DNA of 64,000 bases from Prorocentrum cordatum (lineage: Eukaryota; Sar; Dinophyceae; Prorocentrales; Prorocentraceae). The stretch covers positions 84,408 to 148,407 of the forward strand of contig CAUYUJ010018655.1 of assembly GCA_963575745.1 (NCBI GenBank). Reading direction: 5' to 3'. The notes under the pieces were generated by a model. It was not told where the DNA came from. It did not search any database and saw only the letters and a list, made by a program, of their open reading frames with translations. A program made the position numbers and the translations under genes. The stretch's first letter is position 1. Each line of letters begins with the position of its first letter. This document shows positions 42,591-50,530 of this stretch, one piece after another.

Positions 42591-43420
42591 TTATCCACGA
42601 AGTGGACTGCTTAAAAGGCGTTTATAAATTAGTCCTGCTAGCACTTTAGTCAGCTCTTTAGGATAAGCTTGAGCACGTAACGTACTCCAATTTCCACAGC
42701 TATCTTTACCCTCCAAGACGGTGTGGCGGCAGCCTGTCCGAGAACACAGCCCATTTGACATAGCACACCTGCGGCCAGCAAAGGACAGATCAAGACCGTG
42801 GGATAACAACGTCGTACTCTTTTTCCAAGCTTCACAGTACTGGCAGAAATCAAGGTGCACAAACGCGGGAGATAAAAGCTCGGCCCCGAAAGATTTCATC
42901 TTGGCGAGCTTCTTCACAGCCGGGGCTTTCCAGACACGACTCGTGCGAGGGTTCTCGATAGTCCAGGGGGACCCAGCTTTTGACGCGGCCCGGCAACAAC
43001 GAACGACAAACCACATCAACTGGTTCCCCTCCATGACCTTCCTGGCGTCTTTTTCACCCAGCCCAGGGAGTCCCATGATATACTTTTGTTCGCCCCGAAG
43101 AGGCCCTGGACCAGTTCCTCCCCATCTTCTAGCTCTGCTCCGAGTATTACAGGGCAGCCCGAACCAGAGACAACCAACCCTCCTGCTTCTCATAAGGGCA
43201 AGGACTCTCCGCTGGTTCTTGTTGACCAACAGGTCGACATTGTTAAGAACGTACAAGCCCTCCGCACGGATGCCGCGGCCTCTCAACGACGCAGTCAGGC
43301 GGCCAGATCCCGAGAAAACCTCAAGACACCCACGGCGCCCAACGAGCCCCCATCGAGCTCCGCACGACCGCGGAGCTGGAGACCTGCGCCGCGAGCGCTT
43401 CACCTCCTCACGGCCCGGGG
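42591..43420 (-). CDS. cytosine-methyltransferase-like module of the YR element
   Basis: The last ~245 codons of a minus frame ending at TAA 42591-42593. It shows CLEVFSGSGRLTASL (glycine-rich SAM-binding motif I), about 50 residues on WFGLPCNTRSRARR (the Pro-Cys of motif IV in C5-cytosine methyltransferases), and PWTIENPRTSRVW (the Glu-Asn-x of motif VI). Downstream is FCQYCEAWKKSTTLL and a C-terminal AYPKELTKVLA that resembles VYPEAMCKVLG in the solo copy at 55.6 kb. The spacing fits a Rossmann-fold methyltransferase. Whether it methylates DNA is inferred. It overlaps or follows the recombinase in another frame with no clear start codon, so translation may use frameshifting or a lost start. 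DIRS elements more often carry an adenine-methyltransferase-type domain. Confidence 0.7.
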
Positions 43421-44746
43421 CGGCTGGAGGGCGGCCTTCCGCCCCAACAGCACGTCGTCGAGAACGGCCGCGCACTTTTTCACATGGTCGAGGACGCGAG
43501 GCACGGGCATCGCGAGCATATTCTGAACCCCGATCTTGGTATACCGACGAACGGAGCTCTCCGTCTGCCACCTGCCGCGGGCCATCACCGTGGCCCTGTC
43601 TCTGTGCTTGCCGACGAGGTCGTGGGCGGCTCCTCCGTGCCGGCACTGGTAGAGCGACAGGCGGTCGCGCAGCCCGAGGTCGAGAGCTGCCTGGTTCATC
43701 AGGTCGTGCACCTCCTTCAGCTGGAAGTCGAACAGGAAGGCGCCCCTTGCTTTTCCCCGGGCCCGGCTGTGCAGCGCCGCGCCGAGGTTGGGCAGATGCC
43801 CCTGGTCGAGGATGAGGCCGTTGTCGTAGATCCCGACCTTGTCGGGCACCTTCTCGTCGGACCCCCTGATGATCACCGTGTAGTGCCGAAAACCGTGCCC
43901 CGCCCCCGAGACTGGAGGAACCACATCCTTCGCGCGGATGCTCAACCCCTCCGAGGGCCTCAGGTAGCACGCAAAGCACACCGCCAGGTACAGCGCCATG
44001 TCCTGCCTCCCCTGCTGCGCCAAATGCATCGACAGAGCCGCCAGGATGATCCAAGGCAGCGGCAGCAGGCTGGTGGGCGGCGCGACCTTTCTCCACCCTT
44101 TCAAGACCCTCTGTGCCCGCACCAGCGACCAGATCTGACCGCTCTTGGTGCGGGCCTCCGCGAACTGCACGGCCGCAAGGGTCTTCTCCGCGAGCGAGGG
44201 GCCGCACCCGTCCAGGAACTTCGCGCCGAAGTAGTCCACGAGCAGCAAGTCGGTCTGCGCCGAGATGCCCGTGGGCAACCCGTTCTCCGCGCAGAAGTCC
44301 CTGAACTCCTTCAGGTAGAAATCGCAATCTTGATTCATCTTGGCCGAGGCGCTGCGCTCCTCCAAGCGAGACTTCATGCCCCGCCACGCAAGCAACTTCC
44401 CCTTCGGGTCGAGCGCCTCCTCGGCCTTCCTCTTGTGCGACGTCAAGTCGAGCGCCGCCCGCGTGCCCAAAGGCGGCAAAGGGCGGCGGTCCTCGGGAAC
44501 ATCCACCAGCGCCGTCAGCAGGCGCTTCTCCTTGGGAGAGTCCCGGCGGCCGTGCTCCATCTCGCCAACGCTCCAGCCCCGGAGGCTCCGGGAGCCAGTG
44601 GGCGCCGTCGCTGCCGCGCGAGCGATGCCCCCCGCCGCCTGCGCCTTGCCGACGAGCTGCCTCTCCTGGCCCGCCCGCGTCGGCAGCATGGCCCCGGCGG
44701 CGAGCGTCCGCCCGTTCCTCGCGGCGCGAGGGTTCGTCTGCAACAT
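43400..44746 (-). CDS. tyrosine recombinase of the YR element
   Basis: A frame from a possible ATG at 44744-44746 to a stop at 43400, 449 codons. The N-terminal SAM-like core-binding part runs through DCDFYLKEFRDFCAENGL and QTDLLLVDYFGAKFL. The catalytic part has Arg I in CYLRPSEGLSIRAKD, box II as LYQCRHGGAAHD (Arg II preceded by Tyr at the usual His position), the His/Trp position as RGRWQTESS, and the nucleophile Tyr in VRRYTKIG. It would integrate the circular DNA copy by strand exchange without target duplication. The first ~60 codons overlap the RNase H end in another frame, as DIRS-type ORFs often do. The domain has no internal stop. Confidence 0.88.
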   Translation of the reverse strand: MLQTNPRAARNGRTLAAGAMLPTRAGQERQLVGKAQAAGGIARAAATAPTGSRSLRGWSVGEMEHGRRDSPKEKRLLTALVDVPEDRRPLPPLGTRAALDLTSHKRKAEEALDPKGKLLAWRGMKSRLEERSASAKMNQDCDFYLKEFRDFCAENGLPTGISAQTDLLLVDYFGAKFLDGCGPSLAEKTLAAVQFAEARTKSGQIWSLVRAQRVLKGWRKVAPPTSLLPLPWIILAALSMHLAQQGRQDMALYLAVCFACYLRPSEGLSIRAKDVVPPVSGAGHGFRHYTVIIRGSDEKVPDKVGIYDNGLILDQGHLPNLGAALHSRARGKARGAFLFDFQLKEVHDLMNQAALDLGLRDRLSLYQCRHGGAAHDLVGKHRDRATVMARGRWQTESSVRRYTKIGVQNMLAMPVPRVLDHVKKCAAVLDDVLLGRKAALQPPRAVRR

Positions 44747-45258
44747 TGAACTCGCTGGGCACCCACCGCGGCCGAAGGCGGCTGTTGGTGGCGAGCAAAA
44801 GGGCCCCCGCTTGCTGGCAGACCCTGGGCAAATCGCACGAGCAGGCACGACCCTTCGACAAAGCGAAACACAGCCCCATGTTGTCGACAAGGAGCAGATG
44901 CCGCTTTCCAAAATTACGGTGGGCCCGAGAAAGACGTAACCGTCCTACCTTCCTTGATCGCGATATGTTCGTCCAAGAACTCCCAGGTACCATGCAACAC
45001 CACGTCCCAAGACTCCTGCTTCATAAGACATAGGGGCACTTCGGGGAAATCGGGATCCTCCGAGTACTTGAAAGAGTCTCAATCGCCTGCATCGTCCCAC
45101 AGACCTTCCTTCGAAACCTCCGGGGCCCAGACGCTCCCAGCCGTGGCGAGGTCCTCCTGGGGGTCCAATCCTAGAGCACGAGACCTGGGGGCCCATTGGT
45201 CAGGAGCAAGTCGTTTGAAACGCCACCTCTCGTTCCACCCCCCCCATCCTCCGAACTG
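44690..45258 (-). pseudogene. RNase H region of the YR element, frame-disrupted
   Basis: The RT frame ends just after TCTDASPTGYGACRRD, the start of RNase H. Downstream similarity continues in a second frame (ERWRFKRLAPDQWAPRSRAL) after an eight-C homopolymer at 45238-45245. It passes an in-frame TGA (45079-45081) and CLMKQESWDVVLHGTWEF, then resumes in a third frame from about 44938 (RHLLLVDNMGLCFALSKGRA ... WVPSEFNVADEPSRR). WVPSEFNVADxxSR is the expected RNase H end. Two frame changes plus a stop show decay, unless the homopolymer is a sequencing error. Confidence 0.75.
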
Positions 45259-46939
45259 ATTCGACGTCGAGATCACGCCGGCAAGCTCCGTACCCCGTCG
45301 GCGAGGCATCAGTGCACGTGACCGTGGGATTCCACTCCTGACGAAGATCAGCCACGGCGAGTGGCAGAAGACCAGTAATGATACGACACTCTTTGCAGCA
45401 GCTCGGCCAAAGACGTTCGGGCTCCGAACTCTGCGAGACGAAGTCATACAGGTGCCGCAAGACTGGGGGCGTGCTGCGATTCAACATGGCGACGTAAATG
45501 TAATGTCCGATCAGCCTCTCAACAGTTTTCGCCGAAACCACGGGCCCTGAACTCAGCCAGTCAAACACGACGATCAACTTCCAAAGCTTGTCGGGGTCCG
45601 GGCTGAGGGTACCTGCATCGCCATTAAGAACCGAACCCAGCACGCGGGCGACGAGGGAAGGTCCCGAGATGTCGTGGATAGTGAAACCGTCCTGCTCCAG
45701 ATCCCTCTGAACAGCATCACGCAACTCTCCAGCTCGCTCACACGAGAAAGCGCCGGCATTCAAATTATCACAGTACGCCATGTAGACGCGCTCGCCTGCC
45801 TGCACATTCGGAACGGGGTGCCCGTCCACGAGAACGAAACTGTCTGAGACCTCCCTTCGGGCAACTTGCATATGGCATTCTTGAACCAACCAAAAAGACC
45901 AAGTAAATCCCATTGGTAACACGGTGAGACACATTGACACCTTCTCATCAACTCTGAAACCGTCCAAGAGCACCCCCGACACACCTGCATTCAGTAAGTC
46001 CCCCACGGCCGCGTCAGCCTCAAAAGCGAAGAAATATGAAAGCTCGTCCGAGATACCGCGCTCGTAGAAACAGTCCTCGATGTCACCTTCGGCCCAATAC
46101 AAGGCCTGTCCTACAGGGATCTCCAGGTCACTCAAGGTACTTAAACCACCTAGCTCAGTGTGAGGGGGAGGTGCGAATCGAAGATTACACTGGCGGCAGT
46201 CGAGGACAAGACGTTGCTTCCCCGACTTTTTCAAAACGGTGAACGCCCCGATACGAGCGGCGGGGCGCCGAGTAAACCTCACGAGACCCCGAGAAGCCAT
46301 CCTGGAAGCAAACGCACAGAAGCCCCCAGGGGCTCTCAACAGCGGGTCCGTGTAGGGCGGCACTCGAGATGCCTCATCGGACAGCTGGCTCCAAACCGCT
46401 GCACCGACGAGCATCTTCTCTTCAAAGTTCTGAAGGCACTCCAGGGGCAACCCTACCAAGACTGACCCCAAATCCACAGGCGACCGCTCCACGTCTGGAA
46501 GCGACAGTTTCTCCAAAACCATGGGAACCCGGGTGCCCTGACCCAGGTCCCCTGCATAATCATGCTTAAAAACCCGAAGCTCCTGGAGGGCTCCTGGGCG
46601 GGTGACACTCGGGGGCTTGGGGCCCAGCTCACGCGCACGCACGATCAGATGAGCAAGAGCAGCACGCTGGCACTGCGGCAGCGCCATCAGGTCGCTGACG
46701 GCCGCAGGGGCTGGCACATCACGAGCACCGTAGTACATCGAGTTGAGAGCGTCCACGGACCTGTTGACTGCGGCCGCCACAGCCCGCCGACGCATCACGC
46801 GCCGCGTCGTAGAACGGCACATCCTTCGCAGGTCACCTCGGCGCCCTTCAGCGAGACGAGGCAGAGGGAAAATATCACGACACCTGCTTGGGACGTTCTC
46901 TCCCTCAGAAAAGATGGCCTCGCCGCTGTGCTTGGCCAT
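45200..46939 (-). CDS. reverse transcriptase of the YR element
   Basis: A 579-codon frame with an intact RT domain. The N-terminal ~220 residues carry VDALNSMYYG and EKLSLPDVERSPVDL, an extension seen in this class. The RT core follows: LVLDCRQCN (245-252), GDIEDCFYERGI (285-296, first catalytic Asp), LPMGFTWSFW (341-350) and AYCDNLNAG (388-396). The catalytic box is Y-C-D-N, with Asn replacing the second Asp of YxDD. RNase H begins near 543. It copies the element RNA, probably in the cytoplasm or nucleus with Gag. The open frame reads on to 45200, but the real reading leaves it at the C-run at 45238-45245. The start ATG at 46939 is the first in frame and is not otherwise supported; the gap to Gag is about 120 bp. 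Confidence 0.88.
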   Translation of the reverse strand: MAKHSGEAIFSEGENVPSRCRDIFPLPRLAEGRRGDLRRMCRSTTRRVMRRRAVAAAVNRSVDALNSMYYGARDVPAPAAVSDLMALPQCQRAALAHLIVRARELGPKPPSVTRPGALQELRVFKHDYAGDLGQGTRVPMVLEKLSLPDVERSPVDLGSVLVGLPLECLQNFEEKMLVGAAVWSQLSDEASRVPPYTDPLLRAPGGFCAFASRMASRGLVRFTRRPAARIGAFTVLKKSGKQRLVLDCRQCNLRFAPPPHTELGGLSTLSDLEIPVGQALYWAEGDIEDCFYERGISDELSYFFAFEADAAVGDLLNAGVSGVLLDGFRVDEKVSMCLTVLPMGFTWSFWLVQECHMQVARREVSDSFVLVDGHPVPNVQAGERVYMAYCDNLNAGAFSCERAGELRDAVQRDLEQDGFTIHDISGPSLVARVLGSVLNGDAGTLSPDPDKLWKLIVVFDWLSSGPVVSAKTVERLIGHYIYVAMLNRSTPPVLRHLYDFVSQSSEPERLWPSCCKECRIITGLLPLAVADLRQEWNPTVTCTDASPTGYGACRRDLDVESVRRMGGVEREVAFQTTCS

Positions 46940-47062
46940 GACTCCAAACAGGAAGACAGCGACGAACAGGTTGAGTCAAGACCTGCTCACCACTTGCTGC
47001 TCACAGGCTCTCGGGGAACGACGAGACACGGCCGAGCCAATCCGCACCTCTAGTCCCGTAGG

Positions 47063-48388
47063 CTACCCAGCACCGGCGGCGTCGGCTCCCGCTCCGCCGC
47101 CCCTGCCGCCGCGTCCGCGGCCACGACCAGGGGCAAGCGAGCGCGCCTCCGCCGCCTTGCGCTGCTCCTTCGAGATGGCCGCCTCAGCACGCAGCCGATC
47201 GGACACATGGGCGGTCAGCGCCGGTGATACCAGCGCCCCGCCCGCGCGCATCCCGTCGCCCATGAAGTGGGCGGCTCCCTCGTAGCTCGGCGCGCTGGGG
47301 ATGGCATGATGGGCTTCGGCAATCAGCTGGCGCCTGCGCGCCACAGCCTCCATGCAGGCCAAGTTCACGACGTTGAGCCCGTCGTAGGTCACCGCCAGCT
47401 CCTGCACCAGCGCTAAGTTGGCGTCCTCGTGGATCGAGCGGTCGCCGTCGGGGATCTTTGCCTCGGCCAACCACTTTGAGTACTGGGCGCGCGGCCCCTC
47501 CGCCATCTTGATCATCTCCCTGCACATCCACTCGGTCGTTCGTGGTCCACTCAGAAGCCAGTCGTCAAACTCGGTCGCTGTCATCTCCTGCACGGACTGC
47601 CTGAACTCCCGCCTCCGTGTCCCATCGGGACCATACTTCACCGACAGAGTCCGCACGTCGTCACCCACCGCCTGGTCGTTGCCGTGGGTGGCCGTCGCCG
47701 CTCGGTTCCACTTGATCCGCTCCTCGCAGAACGTATCGATCTCCGCCTGGTAGTTGTTCAGCTGCTTGACCAGCACCGGCCTGGGCACCTGCATGTTGGG
47801 CAACACCATGAGCCCGTAGCCGTTCGCCTGCACCGCCCCCGCCGGCATCGTCACAATCTCGCCGATGCTGTGCCCGTCTACGTGCTCCGCGAGCACCCAG
47901 GCGACGGCGGGGGCAGCTGGCGCGGCACCGCCCGCGGCGGCGCCGGGCGCGCCAGCGGCCAGGCCGCCGGCTCCCCCAGCGGCCCCCTGCGCTCCTCGGA
48001 GGGCGACGACGCCGATCGCCTCGGCCAGCAACTGGTCTATCTCCGCGTCGGTCGGTGGCTGCCGAAATCGATGCAGCTGAGCGCCGCCAAGTCCCAGCGG
48101 CAGCTCCCCGTTGTCGCCCAAGAACCTCACCGTCTCGAACACACCCTGGTCGCTCATGTCCTCGTCGTATACATCGAAATCAGGGGACGCGATGGTGACC
48201 AGTCCCCCAACCATATCATTCAGGAACAGTCGCTCGTGTGACAACTCCTCGCCCGCGCCCACGTACCTCACTAGTGTACGCCGTAGCATCGTTCCCCCTG
48301 GCCCCGTCGGCAACGGCCAACCGTCCGCTCCCCGCACTCGTGGTCCCGGTGGAGGTGGCGGACCGACTGCCAAACCAACCAACGCCAT
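47063..48388 (-). CDS. Gag-like protein of the YR element
   Basis: A 441-codon frame. The N-terminal part has LVRYVGAGEELSHERLFL and TIASPDFDVYDEDM. An Ala/Gly linker sits near 130-165. The central part has GPRTTEWMCREMIKMAEGPR and a block with DRSIHEDANLALVQELAVTY followed by DGLNVVNLACMEAVARRRQL. A Gly/Arg-rich tail (GRGRGRGGRGGG) could bind nucleic acid. I recognise the GPRT...W and LN...LACME.RRRQLI pattern as the Gag of dinoflagellate YR retroelements, from memory and without a search. It lies between the leader ORF and RT, as expected of Gag. The true start could be a later Met (MLRRTLVRYV). It overlaps the leader ORF by about 170 bp in another frame. Confidence 0.72.
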   Translation of the reverse strand: MALVGLAVGPPPPPGPRVRGADGWPLPTGPGGTMLRRTLVRYVGAGEELSHERLFLNDMVGGLVTIASPDFDVYDEDMSDQGVFETVRFLGDNGELPLGLGGAQLHRFRQPPTDAEIDQLLAEAIGVVALRGAQGAAGGAGGLAAGAPGAAAGGAAPAAPAVAWVLAEHVDGHSIGEIVTMPAGAVQANGYGLMVLPNMQVPRPVLVKQLNNYQAEIDTFCEERIKWNRAATATHGNDQAVGDDVRTLSVKYGPDGTRRREFRQSVQEMTATEFDDWLLSGPRTTEWMCREMIKMAEGPRAQYSKWLAEAKIPDGDRSIHEDANLALVQELAVTYDGLNVVNLACMEAVARRRQLIAEAHHAIPSAPSYEGAAHFMGDGMRAGGALVSPALTAHVSDRLRAEAAISKEQRKAAEARSLAPGRGRGRGGRGGGAGADAAGAG

Positions 48389-48791
48389 ACTGCACGCACG
48401 TGACGGTCACCTGCAGCACGGAGAAGAACAAACAGACGAGCGCACAACCGACGAGCTGCCAGGACTGGTGACCCCCGCTTGGAGCCGCGACCGCCTCACA
48501 CTTGCAGTGACAATGGCAGACTGGCTCCGGGATGTCTGGGCAATGGACCTCCGCCCGTCCTGCCGCCCGCGCCGCCTCGGTCGCGTCTGAGACCGCGCCT
48601 CGCAGCACCCACGCCGAGAAGGCTGCGATCACCCCGCTGGTCGCGGCAGGCGCGGAGGCGGCGGCGGCGAGGAGGCCCCAGACCATCCACCCGCGGGGAA
48701 GGTCCGTGCGCACCTGCTGCGCAGCAAAAAACCTTGAGGGTTGAAAACGGCCGCGGGGAGGCACGATCAGTGCTGTGCACCGCACTCTCAT
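48216..48791 (-). CDS. leader ORF of the YR element: membrane and Cys-rich, unknown
   Basis: About 191 codons from an ATG one base inside the element tip. The first ~24 residues (MRVRCTALIVPPRGRF...) are encoded by repeat A1. Two hydrophobic segments follow: WGLLAAAASAPAATSGVIAA and LVGCALVCLFFSVLQVTVTC. Between them is a Cys/His cluster, VCHCHCKCE. The predicted topology is a small two-pass membrane protein with a metal-binding-like loop. It overlaps the Gag frame by ~170 bp. Its role is unknown: envelope-like, localisation factor, or a 5' extension of Gag reached by frameshift. The repeated start in A2 suggests A has a coding constraint or a promoter role. Confidence 0.45.
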   Translation of the reverse strand: MRVRCTALIVPPRGRFQPSRFFAAQQVRTDLPRGWMVWGLLAAAASAPAATSGVIAAFSAWVLRGAVSDATEAARAAGRAEVHCPDIPEPVCHCHCKCEAVAAPSGGHQSWQLVGCALVCLFFSVLQVTVTCVQYGVGWFGSRSATSTGTTSAGSGRLAVADGARGNDATAYTSEVRGRGRGVVTRATVPE

Positions 48792-48792
48792 G
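48719..48792 (-). repeat. YR element terminal repeat A1
   Basis: GCGCAGCAAAAAACCTTGAG through TGCACCGCACTCTCATG, 74 bp, the same orientation as A2 (42364-42437). It marks the 5' end of the element. Confidence 0.95.
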
Positions 48793-49768
48793 TCGCTGAT
48801 CTCGAAGCTCACCCCATTTCTTGCCCGTAGAATCTGCAGGCACGGCCTCCGCGAGCGCCTCGCACGAGCGTTCGATGCTGGCCGTGATGCTCTTGCTGCG
48901 TCGCGGAACTGAGCAGGAACTTCATATTCTTCACCTCGCTATGGTCGCACCTGTCACCGTCCCTGGGATTCGGCCCAAGGTCTTTCTGCTCACAACTCTT
49001 GTCTCATCTATCGCACCCACGGAAAACGGGAACCGCGAAGATGGTTTCCTGGCGCGTTGGTCGTTCTCCTGCGGCTGCGGCGATACCCCATTGACCTTCC
49101 TGTAATGCTTGTTATGCTTGGACACGTTGTCCTTATTGTCTTTCCTGTTTTTTTTGTGTTCGCTGACCTTCGAACTTGTCGAAGCTGTCCTCCGACTTTT
49201 CCGCGAAAGCGAGCGCCTCCTGCCCTCGGTCGGCAGCCCCTCTGTCTCCGTCGAGGCCTTCCCGCCGCCTTTCAGACGAACCTCCGCCCCCATCGGCTGC
49301 GGCCGCTGCAGGCTGCGATGGTGCGCGTCCAGCTCGCGCACCTCCTCCCGACGAGTCACTTCATCCTTCGTCAGCATCACCTGCGGCCTGGCCCCACGCC
49401 TCACCTGCGGCGCCTGCGGCTCCCCCCAAAACCCTGGCGGCGGCTCCTAGACCACCTCCGTCAGGACGGGGAAACTGACCAGTTTGATGGGCACCGCCTT
49501 CGGCAACGGCGCCATCAGCCATGAGGTTCCTCTCCTCCTCGTCGGTGTGGTTGGAGCCCTCGTCCCCATAGCCCAGCACCACCTTGACCTCCAGCTCGTC
49601 GATGTCATTCACCTCCTGCGTGATGCGCTGCGCCAGGCCTGCGAGCGCCTGCTGCGCGCCGTTGCACTCCAGCAGCGCCGAGGGCAGGAGGAGCCGAAGG
49701 AGCATCAGGGGACCGCCATCCGCTCCCGCGCGCGGCACACCAGGCCCCCGACTGCGGGGAAACGGCAA
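48793..49768 (-). pseudogene. 5' part of the interrupted eIF5A-like coding fragment and upstream frames
   Basis: Immediately beyond the element tip the minus strand reads SFEISD, which continues into MVMIKGHPRKV across the removed element. Further upstream, in shifted frames, are SKSITASIERSCEALAEAVP, then DRCDHSEVKNMKFLLSSATQ, then Lys/Arg/Ser-rich sequence (49100-49250) and TQEVNDIDELEVKVVLGYGD (about 49550-49610). Each piece looks coding but the frames do not join; a G-run near 48815 accounts for one shift. Introns or mutations could explain the others. Identity remains unresolved. Confidence 0.35.
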
Positions 49769-49850
49769 GGAGGAGGAGGAGGAGGAGGAGGAGGAGGAGG
49801 AGGAGGGAGGAGGAAGAGAAGGAGGAGGAGGAGGAGGAGGCAGGACGGGT
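49768..49850. repeat. (GGA)n microsatellite
   Basis: GGA/GAG tract. 49851-50050 after it shows nothing. Confidence 0.93.
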
Positions 49851-50050
49851 CGCGGAAGCCCTTCGAAGAAACCCTCCGGTCCCGGGTCAGTCGAGCCTTG
49901 CGAGATCCTGCAGGAGCCTGCGCCCAAGCCCGGGTCGGTGCGCCCCTGGCCCAGCGGGACGACCCTGCAAGAATTCTGTCGGCCCTCTGGCACCCCCCCG
50001 TTTGCATTGACCTCCGTCGCAGGGCCCCCGATTTCCCTGTCTGTAGAATT

Positions 50051-50210
50051 GGGTCGGGCACGTTCCCCTACATGCGGATGTTGGGCGAAACATTGAAACT
50101 ATTCAACAAGCATGCCCTGAAATAGTCAAACACATGCTCAAAAATTCGTTCCCAAACTATTCTTAAAACATATTTGGACATTTCTCCTGCACGAGGGACA
50201 TGTCCGACTT
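50051..50210. mobile_element. TIR element family 1, copy left of family 3
   Basis: GGGTCGGGCACGTTCCCCTA/CATGCGGATGTTGGGCGAAA on the left and TTCTCCTGCACGAGGGACAT plus GTCCGACTT on the right. Confidence 0.85.
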
Positions 50211-50228
50211 AACTCTAGAAGAAAAAAG

Positions 50229-50400
50229 AGCGGCATAAACATGAACTGCTGGCGCTCCGCGCGGACTTCTGGGATTCGCGCTGGACCCCGCCCCTTCCCT
50301 GGCGCGCGGAGAGCGCCAGGGGGCGGTGCCGGAGGCGCCGCCTGGGGGGCCAAGCGCGGATCCAAGGAATCCGCGCGGAACGCCAAAAGTTTATGCTTAA
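50229..50400. mobile_element. foldback element family 3, between two family 1 copies
   Basis: GCGGCATAAACATGAACTGC plus TGGCGCTCCGCGCGGACTTC on the left and GGAATCCGCGCGGAACGCCA plus AAAGTTTATGCTTAA on the right. Confidence 0.88.
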
Positions 50401-50530
50401 GTCGGGCGTGTCCCCCCACAGGCGGATTTTGGACGATTCATTAAAATACCTCACGAATATCCAACCCCAGACTATTTTGTTTTACTATGTGTAAATGGAT
50501 ATTCCTCCTGTAGATGGACACGCCCGACTT
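50399..50530. mobile_element. TIR element family 1, copy right of family 3
   Basis: AAGTCGGGCGTGTCCCCCCA/CAGGCGGATTTTGGACGATT on the left and TATTCCTCCTGTAGATGGAC plus ACGCCCGACTT on the right. It abuts the family 3 element. Confidence 0.9.

Larger units (their letters stand above)
42041..48792 (-). mobile_element. YR retrotransposon with split direct repeats (Ngaro/PAT-type)
   Basis: In element order (minus strand): A1 (48719-48792), leader ORF, Gag, RT-RNase H, tyrosine recombinase, methyltransferase-like module, B1 (42434-42590), A2 (42364-42437), a (GA)n tract, B2 (42041-42195). A1/A2 are 74 bp with three visible mismatches at most; B1/B2 are ~155 bp and over 90% alike. This A1-ORFs-B1-A2-B2 order is the hallmark of Ngaro-type YR retrotransposons, which use a circular DNA intermediate and recombinase instead of integrase and make no target duplication. 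Both ends share CATG. Coding frames carry a few frameshifts and a stop, so this copy is probably not autonomous. Confidence 0.88.
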
